A stretch of DNA of 64,000 nt from NCBI RefSeq assembly GCF_030272615.1, contig NC_081406.1:212388997-212452996 (forward strand), given 5' to 3'. This document shows positions 54,063 through 64,000 of the stretch, one piece after another. The notes under the pieces were generated by a model. The model was not told the origin of the DNA, searched no databases, and worked only from the letters and a program-made list of their open reading frames with translations. Source of the DNA: Cryptomeria japonica (Eukaryota > Streptophyta > Pinopsida > Cupressales > Cupressaceae). Made by a program: the position numbers and the translations under genes. Numbering within the stretch: the first letter of the stretch is position 1; the number at the start of each line of letters is the position of its first letter.

Positions 54063-55107
54063 GGCAGTCATGACATCAGGTGTGGCCTATTTATCCAAAT
54101 ACTTTAGAAAGAATTAACTCCTCTTTTTGAGTCTTTGCATAGTATAATGTTGAGTCTGATGAATGCTAATATGTTATAACTTCCTCCCATCAAGAAAATT
54201 GACAATTCTAAACCATTGATAGCTTATCATGATCCTAAAGATTTTTGTCAATATGACCATCAACTTGGCCATGATACTAAGAAATGTTACAAGTTGAGAA
54301 ATAATATTCAATACTTCATTGATAACAATACTATATCTATGTCTAGTATGAATGACAAAGTGAATAGATCCATAGCTCCTCCTAATCAAAATTTCCAAAT
54401 ATTCACTAATCTGTTGCCCTTTAATTCTACCAATGTTGTCGAGTTTAAGTCTCTTGCCTTTTCTCCCAATGACCTTGGTAAATGATCTAATAATATTGTG
54501 AACCTTGTTGACAAACCTCAACCTACAAAATAATTATGCATTAGTTTTTATCCCGGTGAGACTTTTGTTGCACCTGATGGTCCATTTATTGCAAAGATCA
54601 AAGACAAACTCTCACGAGGGGTACTCATTAATCTAATGTGTATGATGAATGTGATTACTGAAGAGCATCTTTATACTCAATAATTGCATTAACATGTGAT
54701 AAATCTAATGTTATGGTTAAGGTGCATGATGGTATCTCTTGACTACTATTGGTTCTATCACCCTTCCCATTGAGGTTGGTAATAAGTTCTTAGATGTCAC
54801 CTTTTTTATTGTTCCTACATCGGATCAATTTCGTTTGAATTTGGGACATCCTTGGCTCTCTTCCATGAAAGCTATCCCTTCTACAATTCATTAATGTTTC
54901 AAATTCTCTCATAATGACACTATTATAATGATTAATAATTCCCTTTACCAACCCATAGCGAAGCATGGAAATTTCACTCTTGTTTTATTTTGGCCTAAAC
55001 AACCTAATTCTCTTAATCCTCAAAATGACATCCTTTTCTTATCTTATCAAAAGTGGAAGAATGGGATGATCATGGCCTTGAGTAAACCTAGAGACCCTAT
55101 ACCTAGA
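54063..55107 (+). pseudogene. G3 gag C-terminus and protease region (broken)
   Basis: It continues the G3 frame after R3. The zinc-knuckle variant is CQYDHQLGHDTKKC (near 54253), close to the G1 motif. Later frames show FYPGETFVAPDG, then LPIEVGNKFLDV and LNLGHPWLSSMKAIPS, the end of a Gypsy aspartic protease domain. Its active-site DSG-like motif is not recognisable. Several stops (54484, 54533, 54683 and 54892, for example) are present. The frame is cut at 55107 by the truncated N3 LTR. Confidence 0.75.
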
Positions 55108-55358
55108 GGCCAATGAGTGAATATTGTGGGTCACAAATCCCACCGAGGTTTTTCCCACACCGGGTTTCCTCGTTAATATCTTGTGTTATGGTGCCTCTAT
55201 GTTGTCTCTGTTATTCTTATTTGTTGCATTAATTCTTATTTACCAGTACACTATTTTTGGATACAAAGTTCTTAATAAGTTTAAATATTATGCTAACCGG
55301 TTAGACACTAATTCACCCCCCCTTCTCAGTGTCTTTGGGACTTTCATTGATTCTAACA
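55108..55358 (+). repeat. N3 5' LTR, 3' remnant
   Basis: Matches 60949-61203 (TGAATATTGTGGGTCACAAA and onward), with a seven-C run at 55316-55322. The missing upstream 560 bp include the promoter, so this copy cannot be transcribed from its own 5' LTR. Confidence 0.9.
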
Positions 55359-55429
55359 ATTAGTATCAGAGCCTAGTACTCTATTTTCAAAAGCCTAACA
55401 ACTTGAGGAAGATTCTGACACCGGTACAA

Positions 55430-56542
55430 ATGGAGAACTTAAGAAAACAATTGGAAGGAGCTCTTGTAGATTATGATGCAGAGAAATTGAAGAATATCAA
55501 ACTTGAAGATGATCTAAGGACTGCACAGGAATTCATTAAAGGACTTTAGGAGAATTTTTCTATAGCACAAAATAAAATAAAAGAACTTCATGAGAAGATG
55601 CAGAAAGATGATGATGAAAAAGAAACTCTTAGAGAACTTGCAAACAAGTTGAGACAGGAAAATAGTAATATGAAGAATGAAATGCAAGATATGACTACGA
55701 GGTTATGTAAAGACATTGAAGATAGGAAGAAGAATGAAGAAGACTTGACTAGGAGACTCAATGATGCTGGAAATGAAAATTTATTTCTTAGTCATGAAAA
55801 TGATATGCTGAAGATAGATTTGATTCACATGCAACATGATAAAAATGAACTTATGAGACAAAAGGGAATTCTAGAAAATGAGTTGGCTACTACAAGTCAA
55901 CACAAAGAGAAATTCAAGAAAAGTTCAGAGGAGCTTGATGACATGTTGAAAAGGCAGAAACCTAATGGAGATACTAATGGACTTGGATTTGAAGTTGGAG
56001 AAAGTTCGAGTACTGCAAACAATCTAGATCATAACAAACCGGTAAGACAACCTAATGCTTATAAGTTTAATGGAAAATGTTTCAATTGCAACAAATATGG
56101 TCATACAAAAAATCAGTGTAGATTTAGAAACAATCATAATATTAATGCACCCATCGGTCAATGTTCCAAATGCAACAAAGTTGGTCATAATTTAGAAAAC
56201 TGCAGAATGAATGTGAAATGCTATGTTTGTGGAAGATATGGTCACTTATCTAATCAATGCAGAACACAAACCAGTGTAGGATATGGAAAGGCTATTAAGA
56301 GGAATAATGTGACTAGTTATGCTTGTAACAAGATTGGACACATTGCTAAATTTTGTAGAAGCAAGACTTCACCGGCGAACAATAAAGGATCCAATTTGAA
56401 AGGCAAAGAAAAGGTAGATGAGGTAAAGCAAGAATTATCAAAACAATGGATTAGGAAGAGAGATCAGATAGTTGATGAAACTGTCTCTATACCAATAGAA
56501 CAGAGTAATCCTCCACTAGTAGGAAATTCTTCATCCAACTAA
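55430..56542 (+). pseudogene. N3 ORF1: coiled coil plus four zinc knuckles (one stop)
   Basis: ATG 55430 (MENLRKQLEGAL). One in-frame TAG at codon 40 (55547) is the only interruption in 370 codons. The coiled coil covers about residues 40-190. Knuckles are CFNCNKYGHTKNQC, CSKCNKVGHNLENC and CYVCGRYGHLSNQC, all intact; the fourth reads SYACNKIGHIAKFC (first Cys lost). The C-terminus has a Lys/Glu-rich stretch and a short Pro-rich tail. It is the best-preserved copy for ORF1 length. Confidence 0.78.
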
Positions 56543-56844
56543 AAAGTAACCCTTTGGGGGTACTGCAACAAGTTGAAAATAATGCAGTTTACCCTCGATT
56601 GATGGTGAGAAGATAGATTTATTCCTTACCGGCAGATGTGTTAAATTTTCACTTAACCGAAGATCATTAATGTGGTTGGTGAGAGAAATGTTATTATAAA
56701 TCAACTGATTTCCCTCATTTTTGACTCGTCGGGCATTCAAATTAGCAAACAACATGAAAACTGAGCAAAGGCATTCAAGGTGAAGGTGCGAAGTGATTTC
56801 TTCAGGCATTCAGATTATTTTCAGGCAGCTAAAGGCATTTTTCA
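56543..56844 (+). other. N3 spacer between ORF1 and ORF2
   Basis: Non-coding, alignable in outline with the N2 spacer (37182-37496), including AGCAAAGGCATTCAAGG-like text near the end. Confidence 0.45.
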
Positions 56845-59800
56845 ATGGCTTCTTCTTCTACTCCCGAGTTTATTCTGAACCCTATTATTATGGAAAATGT
56901 GAAACTCCCTAGGCCCGTATTTAAAATAATTCTCGAAGTTGCTAAGCAAGATGACTCTATAGGGGAATTTTTGAAAATTCCTAAAGGTGTAGCATTTGCA
57001 GAAGACCATAGGATTTATATACATTGTAATATAGAAGAACTAGGTTCCGAAGAATTGATGAAAATGTTTACTAGGGTAATTTGTGATGAAAATGGTGCTA
57101 TCAAACCCAAACACAAAATCATAGAAACTCTAGGTTTTGTGGAGATACTAAATATTCCCCAATTTCCAGAGGAAGTAGTAAGAATTGTCTTGAGTAGAGC
57201 ACATGGAGAATTCTTATGGTTGGATTTTGTCCGCCAAATAACCCAACAAGCAATTAGGGTAGTAACTGGTTTACCCTCAGCCGACAGTAGACCTGATAAG
57301 ACTTAGAAGATTCCTAACAACAAAGTGATGACCCTAACCGGAGCAACATCTGAAAATACATCACTGAGATTGAATGATATTAAAGACATCAATGTGAGAT
57401 TTCTAAGTATGGTTCTAGGTTACAAGACTACACATGCTAACAGGCTAAATTTAGTTTCTAGTCTTTGTATAAACAGTGCTTATGAGATGGTTAATAACAA
57501 TGCAATGATAGATATGTGTGAATGGTTAAAAGATGAACTTATTGACAATTTGAAAAAGATCAAAGGAGATAAGAAAGGGACTTTCCACTTTGGAAATATT
57601 TTGGTATGTTTAATGTTGTATTTCACTAGGGAGATCCTCAGTACTGGACCTAAAGACTTTGGATATGATATACCAATAGGAAAACAACTTCAGGAATCTT
57701 TTACTAGCATGGGAACTGCTAGAGACGACAACATAATTGAATACTTCAAAACTTTCCAAGCTAAAATGAGAACTAGAGAAAGGCTACCACAGAGTGTAGT
57801 GGACAAATATAACAAAGAAATCTGTTTTGTTATCAAGAGAGATGAGACATGGATGGAGGTTGTACTCCCTAGGACTATCTAGGTGACTGAAATGGGATAT
57901 GAGGTAGATCTTAACATTCTAGAGACATATGCAAAATATTTACTGGAAGCACCAAGGGAACCATCAGAAAAGGTCTTTGGTAGTGTTGAGACTATTGAAG
58001 GAGATGCCAATTTGTTGAAGAAAACGAAGAAAAGAGAAAAATTTATTAGAGATGCTTCTAAGAAAGTTACGGAAATCAAGGAAAATGTAATGAACATTAG
58101 TGGCATATCGGCTAGTGAGCTTGAAGGAATTCAACCAGAGGCACATATTTCACTAGTTGACACATCTTCTGGAATTGACAGTGAGAAACCATCAGAGTTT
58201 TAAAGAGTTGAAAGGAGGAAGAGAAAACCTTCACTAGTACCCTCTCCTTCACCTAAGAGAGCAAGGACTCCGAGGAAGAAACAATAGGCAGTAAGGGGAC
58301 CACCAAAGAAACTTACACCAAAGAAGAAACAACAACCTATTACCCCTTCTTTGAATGATTTACTGAATGAGATAACTGATGATGGAAATTTGGCCAATGT
58401 ATACAAACTATATAACACATTTAATGATTTTGATAGGGAAAGCATTGAGAACAATATAATTTTACATTTGGACATATATAAAAAGGTTTTAATAGATGTT
58501 GTGCATGACTTACCCAATGATCTGTATAGAAGATCGGAAGCAAAAATGATTGCAGTAATGGAATTAGATAAGAAACTGAAGGTTGAAAAACTTCTAGCTG
58601 TACATCCTGTGAATTCAAAAGAGGAAATTGATAAAATAATTTCTGAGGCTAACCGATCTATTTTTGCCAGTGGACACCAACAAGTAAGTTTAATGGCAGG
58701 AAGAGTAAAAGAGATTGTAGATGAAACTGCTGATAATTGGGATATATTTTTTGTGGAGAAGGAAAAATAAGAGGAAATGAAGCAACCGAAGAAGACATTT
58801 AAAGTGTATCAGAAGGATAAGGACAAGGGCAAAGAAAAAATTGGTGGTATTCTAAACATCAAGATCACTAACAATTTACCACCATCTTTGGATACTGCAC
58901 CGGTACATACAGATGATAAACTGATTATTAACACTGAAGGTGTTACACATGATGACACAAATCTTGAGTTTGAGATACTCTTCACCATGAATGTGGATAC
59001 TTAGGAAGTGAGTATTTGTGGACAAGGATAGTTCAAAGGCTAAGGATGTCAATGTTGATAGTGGCAACTTGGCAGAGAAACTGGTAGAGACTGTTGAAGT
59101 TGAGATCCCAACTCAACCTAAGCAACCATTAGAAACTAAGAAACCTACTGAAGGAATAGATGTTGGCATAGGGCCACCAGAGACTGAGATACTGATAGTT
59201 TAACTTACTGAGAAACCTACTGAGGCAAAGGTACACATTGATGCAGAGAAACTGACAATCACTGAGACATCAAAGCAGTTTGAGAAACCCTTGCAAGTTG
59301 AGATGCAAACCCAGAATGATCCACCAGAGGTAAACACAAGTAAAATGGTTAAAACTGATGGAAGCATAGAGGTAATAAAGGCAATTGGTCAGACATCTAA
59401 CACATCAACAAGTGAATTCAGACCTACCAATGTTACAGAGGTACTTTTAGATTCAATCAAAAAGATAACGAATTGCAATGCATTGGCCTACAAGGCAATT
59501 GATAACACTGTACCAATTCTTAAATTGATTGCACCAAATTGTAACATAGATCATATTAAGGATTCTTTAGGCAAATTGGACACATTGTCCAAATTTATTG
59601 CAGATAATGTAATAACCATTGGTAAAGTGAATGAAGATACAATAAAGGAGAGAATTGAAAAAGAAGAACAAATTCTTTGATGACACCATAAAGAAGTGTA
59701 CAGAATACCTGAATACATTATTACCGGCACTGAACTCTACAATTTTGGAATACAAAGAGCTATATAGGGAAACATGCAAACCTCAACTTGTGATAGTGGA

Positions 59801-60191
59801 CATAGATAAGGAGATCCGTAAAACACAAAAGGAAATCGATGACATAATTGGTTCATCTGGTCACATATCATTTTTTGAGCAAGAGATGGCAGGTTTTGAG
59901 GAAAAATTAGAGAAATTTGAGAAAGAAAAGACAAGGATAAGGTCTAATGCCAGAGAGTTAAAAAATAAACCTAGTCCCAAAATGGACAATCTTATTTCTT
60001 AGAGAATAGAAATATCTAAGGCATTACTTCAGGGAGAACGATCACTGGAAGATCACATGCACTATCTCACTGGCACGATCCAACAAACCGAGGCAACCTT
60101 GAATGACAACAAAAGGTTTATGCAGAGTCTAAATCTAGTTTTGGTAGATATCTTTTATATTGTAACCAAATGGTTACAGACTTTGAGGTGA
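56845..60191 (+). pseudogene. N3 ORF2: large protein of unknown function (many stops)
   Basis: ATG 56845 (MASSSTPEF). Interruptions are mostly TAG in place of CAG, TGG or similar (57304, 57880, 58201, 58768, 59002), plus a frameshift near 59015 and one near 59670. Shared motifs with N2 occur in order: YIHCNIEELG, VVTGLPS, LTGATS, HANRL, DELIDNL, DIPIGKQL, PRTI, the basic Pro/Lys-rich middle (58210-58340), ILHLDIYKKV, LMAGRV and VTEVLLDSIKKIT. The C-terminal coiled coil ends WLQTLR. About 1,115 codons in total. No known domain recognised. Confidence 0.72.
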
Positions 60192-60393
60192 AATTTTTAC
60201 ACTCGTTTGACTATTTTTGACAACCTTTGTCATTGATGTCAAAGGGGGAGTAGTGTAGAGAAAACTTGCTTACTCAAAGGAGATCATTTGCTTAGGGGAA
60301 GAACGTCTTTTTGGAAACTTTTTGGACTTCAATTTTTGGAACAGTTTTTGGATTTTTCTCACAAGTGTTGCCATCAATGCCAAAGGGGGACAT
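60192..60393 (+). other. N3 3' untranslated region with two purine tracts
   Basis: AAAGGGGGAG at 60241-60250 and AAAGGGGGAC at 60382-60391. GTTGCCATCAATG (60367-60379) pairs with CATTGATGGAAAC (60434-60446) in the LTR, 12 of 13 bases. Confidence 0.72.
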
Positions 60394-61203
60394 TGTTGGC
60401 ATTCTACACTCTTATGAGAATAGTTGATGTTGTCATTGATGGAAACCAATTGGAAATCACCTGGCAACCCACCGAGAGTTACCGACACCGGCAATGGACT
60501 TCTACATACACTGGTAGGCACTTCACTGGCAGCGGCAATAATGCTTACCGACACTCAAGCCAACATGGAATAAAATTTTGTTTATTGTTTTACATTGTAA
60601 TTATCTCTTGTAAAAGCCGACATGGCATATTGTAAAAGACTCATATATATGTATGAGATCTTATAGGTCATTTTGATATGAGAGGATATGATGAGAGTGA
60701 GAGAATATAGATAATATTTTGTATAAGGTGATATAGTTGATAGTGAAGGTTTTGGTTATAGACTGAGCTTAAACCGATACTAAACCTGGCATAGTTGATG
60801 TTTATTTGAAGCAATACATTGTATTGGATTTTGATAATCCATTTTGTAAGTTAGTGAGACTTCTGTTTTGTAGTTGAGCAGTGAGCTCTAGGCTACTAGC
60901 CTTCCTGCATGTGCAGGCCCCTCATTGTAAGTAATATTTATTCATTGGCCAGTGAGTGAATATTGTGGGTCACAAATCCCACTGAGGTTTTTCCCACACT
61001 GGGTTTCCTCATTAATATCTTGTGTTATGGTGTGTTCTCTATGCTATCTTTGTTATTCTTATTTGGTGCATTAATTCTTATTTACCGGTACACTGTTTTT
61101 GGATACAAAGTTCTTAATAAGTTTAAATACTCTGCTACCAATTAGACACTAGTTCACCCCCCCCGCCCTCTCAGTGTCTTTGGGACTGTCATTTATTCTA
61201 ACA
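60394..61203 (+). repeat. N3 3' LTR
   Basis: TGTTGGCATTCTACACTC to TTCTAACA. ACCGAC at 60481 and 60547 and GCCGAC at 60616 precede a TATATAT at about 60644. The C run is CCCCCCCCGCCC. The block GTGAGCTCTAGGCTACTAGC is at about 60880. Confidence 0.9.
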
Positions 61204-62972
61204 TATGTTGTGTCTATGTTATGTCATACATGTGCTATTGTTCATAATTGTGCCTTGTGTTGTCTACCTAGGGAGGATGCAAAGAGTTGGGATCTCTCTT
61301 TGGTCCCTTCCATGTTGACTCAAAAAGACACTTGTTTGTTATGTCTTGTGCACTTCTTCCATTGTGTTTGTAGTTCCAATACCTTTGAGGGATGAGGTGA
61401 ATTTATTAAAATATTCATGATATAAATTATTTATCATAAGAGCATACTGACCCTAGAGTTAGTGGATCCTTTATGTGCTTTTTCCTATATGTTTTGTGAC
61501 CATTATCCTTTGATTTGTCCTTTCTTGGGGGCACCTCATTGTGGCATTTAGCTTGTGACTCATTATCCCCACAATGAGTCATATACTGCACCAGATGACT
61601 CATTATTATTGGGGGCATCTCATTGTGGTAATATAATTTTTTGAGATATGAGTCATATTGGTCACATTGAGAGGTAGAGATATCATAGATACGACATCGG
61701 TAGAGGGACTCCCAAATATTTGAGGGGTCAAATATGCATTTGATGGTTACTACACACTATAAGAGAGATTCCATTGATTCAAAGGATCATAATTGCTATA
61801 GTGGGGCTAGTTATATGTCCTAATGGGTGAGGTATTCATATGCATGGGGACCTTACCTATGCTATCCATGAGATGGAGGAGCACCGAACTATTTTTGCAT
61901 GGGGATAAAGAATGCTCACTCATCTCTACCATGACTCAGAGGAGTATATATTTTATGAGGGAAAGAGTTTGATGACTTTCACATTGTTGTAATTATAGAT
62001 GTTTGGGCATATATCATGCACAAGGTCTGCAAGATTTCACATAAATATCTCCCTTGATGAGCCATGAGAGCATGCATATCCTTGTAGTAGACCATGGAAA
62101 AGAGGAGACTTATTATATTAGAGTGTGGAGATGGATTGCTATGACCTGTCAATATCATATGGAGGCCATATAGATGCATGTATGACTAGGAGGAGTAATG
62201 TATCTAGTTACGATAGATGCAATGGGACAGTTTATTGGAGGGTCACCATAGTTACATCATCATGTCATTTTATTATGATAGGGTGATGAGATAGTTTAGT
62301 CTAGCACAGAGCCATCCCACAACAATGTCGACCTACATATGACACTCTCAGAGTGTCATCAAACTAGGGGCCTTTCTAGACCTACAACATGGGATGTAGA
62401 GATTACAAATGATGATGATGAGGAGAGGTGAGACATACTAGTTTCCACCAAGCTACTCGATAGGAGATCTACAATAAAGGGTTAGACAACTTGATCTAGC
62501 TAGTTAAGAGGGAGAGGATAAGGCAGCTAGAGAGCCTAGCAATGAGGGTGAGGATTGGGAGTAGGGTGAGAGTGGTGATCCTAACTAGGGGAAGGAAATA
62601 TACTAGATGCATACCCTCCACCATCCAAGTATTAAAGGTGAGAGGTAGAGGTAGAGGATGATGACACACCCCTATAGAGGCCTTCATAGAGAGCACATAG
62701 CTCACCACCACTATTGCTACACTAGGTGGGTGTATGCACCAAGATGGTGTGCAAAAAAGTGGACACACACCCAAAAAAACTTGAAAAAAAAGCAACCGCG
62801 TTCGCGGTTTTAAAATTTCAAAACACCTTGTACGTGGTTAGGTTCATTGTGGTCAAGCATAAAGGGCCAAAACCATGTGCGTGGTCCTTTAGGAAATAAG
62901 ATCGCGTACACAATCCTTTGGGAACTAGGACCCCATACGCACTCGTTGTTGGCCATTTGGAGGAAATGATTA
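61204..62972 (+). pseudogene. Decayed sequence with a possible plant mobile domain remnant
   Basis: No long frame survives. On the plus strand, 61870-62010 reads, with stops, as FAWG-RMLTHLYHD and LMTFTLLL-MFGH. That resembles the plant mobile domain / aminotransferase-like pattern of WG, LAHLYREL and a Leu-rich helix, and YYIRVWRW at about 62113 could be its downstream part. The match is weak. Inverted 10-mers (61535-61628) and a CGCG palindrome (62794-62809) also lie here. The remaining stretches show nothing I can name. Confidence 0.28.
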
Positions 62973-64000
62973 TGTGTTCCATTGATGTTTTGTCATTGAT
63001 GTCAAAACTAGTTGTTTTGGCTGCTTTACTGGTATCCTTTTGGTCCCAGTAAGTTGTTTGGTTTTTGGTTAGATTAGATCATGATGATCAAGTATGCTCT
63101 GGTAAGTTTTGGCTTTTGGAATTGGCTTAGATTTTCTATTCATGCTACTCAAATTCATGTTTAGTCAGTTGGTTTTGATTTGGTGATCGAATGCTATCGT
63201 GTATTCTAGTAAGCTTGGTTTGTTGATTCGGTGAGGGTTTCATCAGCAGAGCTTTGTTGAATATCTTTAATATTGTGCATAAGTGGTGTTGGTGCAGCTT
63301 CTAGAAGAGATTCAGGATGATGATGGTGATCATGTTCGAGACTTGGCTTATTGGGATCATTTCTTTAGCATGTGTGGACCTAAATTGGGTCTGGATCTAT
63401 CTAGGTTATGGACCGGCTTAATGTAACGTGTTGATTGGACTTCTCGATGTGTTTATAGGTTATCTTATGGATTGAATATTATTTGTATTATTTGTTTGGT
63501 CTTAGGCCAACATGTTTTGTAATTATGTAATTGCTTTATTGTCTGGTGGCCGACCTTATTATTTGTGGTCGAGGGTTTGTATATATGATATAAGATCTCA
63601 TTATAGATCATATGTGAGAAATAATGATTGGATGATATAGGAGCGAATAATGTATTAATCATTCATGTAGAGGATTTGGTCGATCATTGGTGATCGAGTT
63701 GGGTTTATGTAAGAGGATTTAGTCCTCCGGTATTGAGCTTAAATGAAATTGTACTCAGGCATAGGAGATGCTATCATTGCAGTTCATTCTGTCTTCCAGA
63801 TTATAGTCTGGATTTTATGTAGTCAGTGAGACTCCTTTTTGTAATGAGTAGTGTGCTCTAGGCTATTGGCCTTCTTGCAAGTGCAGGCCCCTCAATTTAT
63901 AATCACATACTTACTTCAAAATTATTATCTGACTGTGGGTAGGCTTCCCACCATGGTTTTTCCATTTACTGGGTTTTCCACGTACAAACCTTGGTGTCAT
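62973..64000 (+). repeat. N4: LTR of the same lineage, cut by the window end
   Basis: It begins about TGTGTTCCATTGATG with TTTTGTCATTGATGTCAAAA close to the start, like the R3 and N LTRs. GGCCGACC (63548) and a TATATATGATATAAG stretch (63578) follow, then GTGCTCTAGGCTATTGGCC and TTGCAAGTGCAGGCCCC near 63850. It ends in CCACCATGGTTTTTCC text at the window edge. The 3' end and any interior are outside. Confidence 0.7.

Larger units (their letters stand above)
55108..61203 (+). mobile_element. N3: non-autonomous LTR element with a truncated 5' LTR
   Basis: Only the last 251 bp of the 5' LTR remain (55108-55358), fused to G3 at a GGCCA stretch. ORF1 (55430-56542) and ORF2 (56845-60191) have the N2 arrangement. 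The 3' LTR is complete (60394-61203). The primer site is TAGTATCAGAGCC, a G-to-A change. No pol motif is present. Confidence 0.88.

Noticed and set aside
1-64000. A host protein-coding gene with introns
   Set aside because: Every frame above about 150 codons belongs to an LTR element or to its decayed parts, and no conserved host protein motif was seen.

Overview
The window looks like repeat-rich intergenic DNA from a seed plant with a large genome. Nearly all of it is nested LTR retrotransposons of the Ty1/Copia and Ty3/Gypsy superfamilies. I found no host gene, tRNA, rRNA, CRISPR array or bacterial-type operon. The DNA is AT-rich and CpG-poor, apart from CCGG/CCGAC motifs inside one element lineage and one GC-rich island. 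A conifer or similar giant genome would fit, but the sequence does not prove it. The labels R, G, N and T below are mine.

Left part (1-15076). R1 (107-7766) is a complete but decayed Copia element. It carries a reverse-oriented solo LTR (1260-2317) in its leader and is inserted in the gag-pol frame of G1, a minus-strand Gypsy element (7767-14592, continuing at 1-106 and past the left edge). G1 in turn split the 5' LTR of a plus-strand Gypsy-type element, G2.

Middle (14593-35072). G2 runs from an LTR fragment (14593-15076) to its 3' LTR (31855-32923), with no pol that I can detect. Inside it sit N1 (15921-25646), which holds the young Copia deletion derivative R2 (21152-25124), and a probable solo LTR (27442-28486). 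A probable minus-strand LTR (32924-34808) interrupts the G2 3' LTR.

Right part (35073-64000). N2 (35073-41790) is followed by a Gypsy element, G3 (5' LTR ending at 42923, gag, then a protease region at 54063-55107). G3 is split by R3, a minus-strand Copia element (44678-54057, perfect CAAGT duplication). The 3' LTR of R3 is itself split by T1 (45205-48018, perfect ATTTT duplication), a small, recent element with a GC-rich non-pol interior. N3 (55108-61203) has lost most of its 5' LTR. A decayed stretch follows, and then the start of another LTR of the same lineage (N4, 62973 to the window end).

The most interesting system is the N family (N1, N2, N3). These LTR retrotransposons have an initiator-Met type primer site, LTRs and polypurine tracts, but no protease, integrase or reverse transcriptase. 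Instead they share two ORFs: ORF1 (coiled coil plus four CCHC zinc knuckles) and a very long ORF2 (about 1,100 codons, unknown fold, basic proline-rich middle, coiled-coil C-terminus). Their LTRs share sequence modules with the pol-bearing element R3, which suggests an autonomous/non-autonomous partnership. Conserved non-coding features include a 12-13 bp inverted repeat that encloses the polypurine tract and the LTR start, iterated polypurine tracts, and clusters of (A/G)CCGAC cores upstream of the TATA box.
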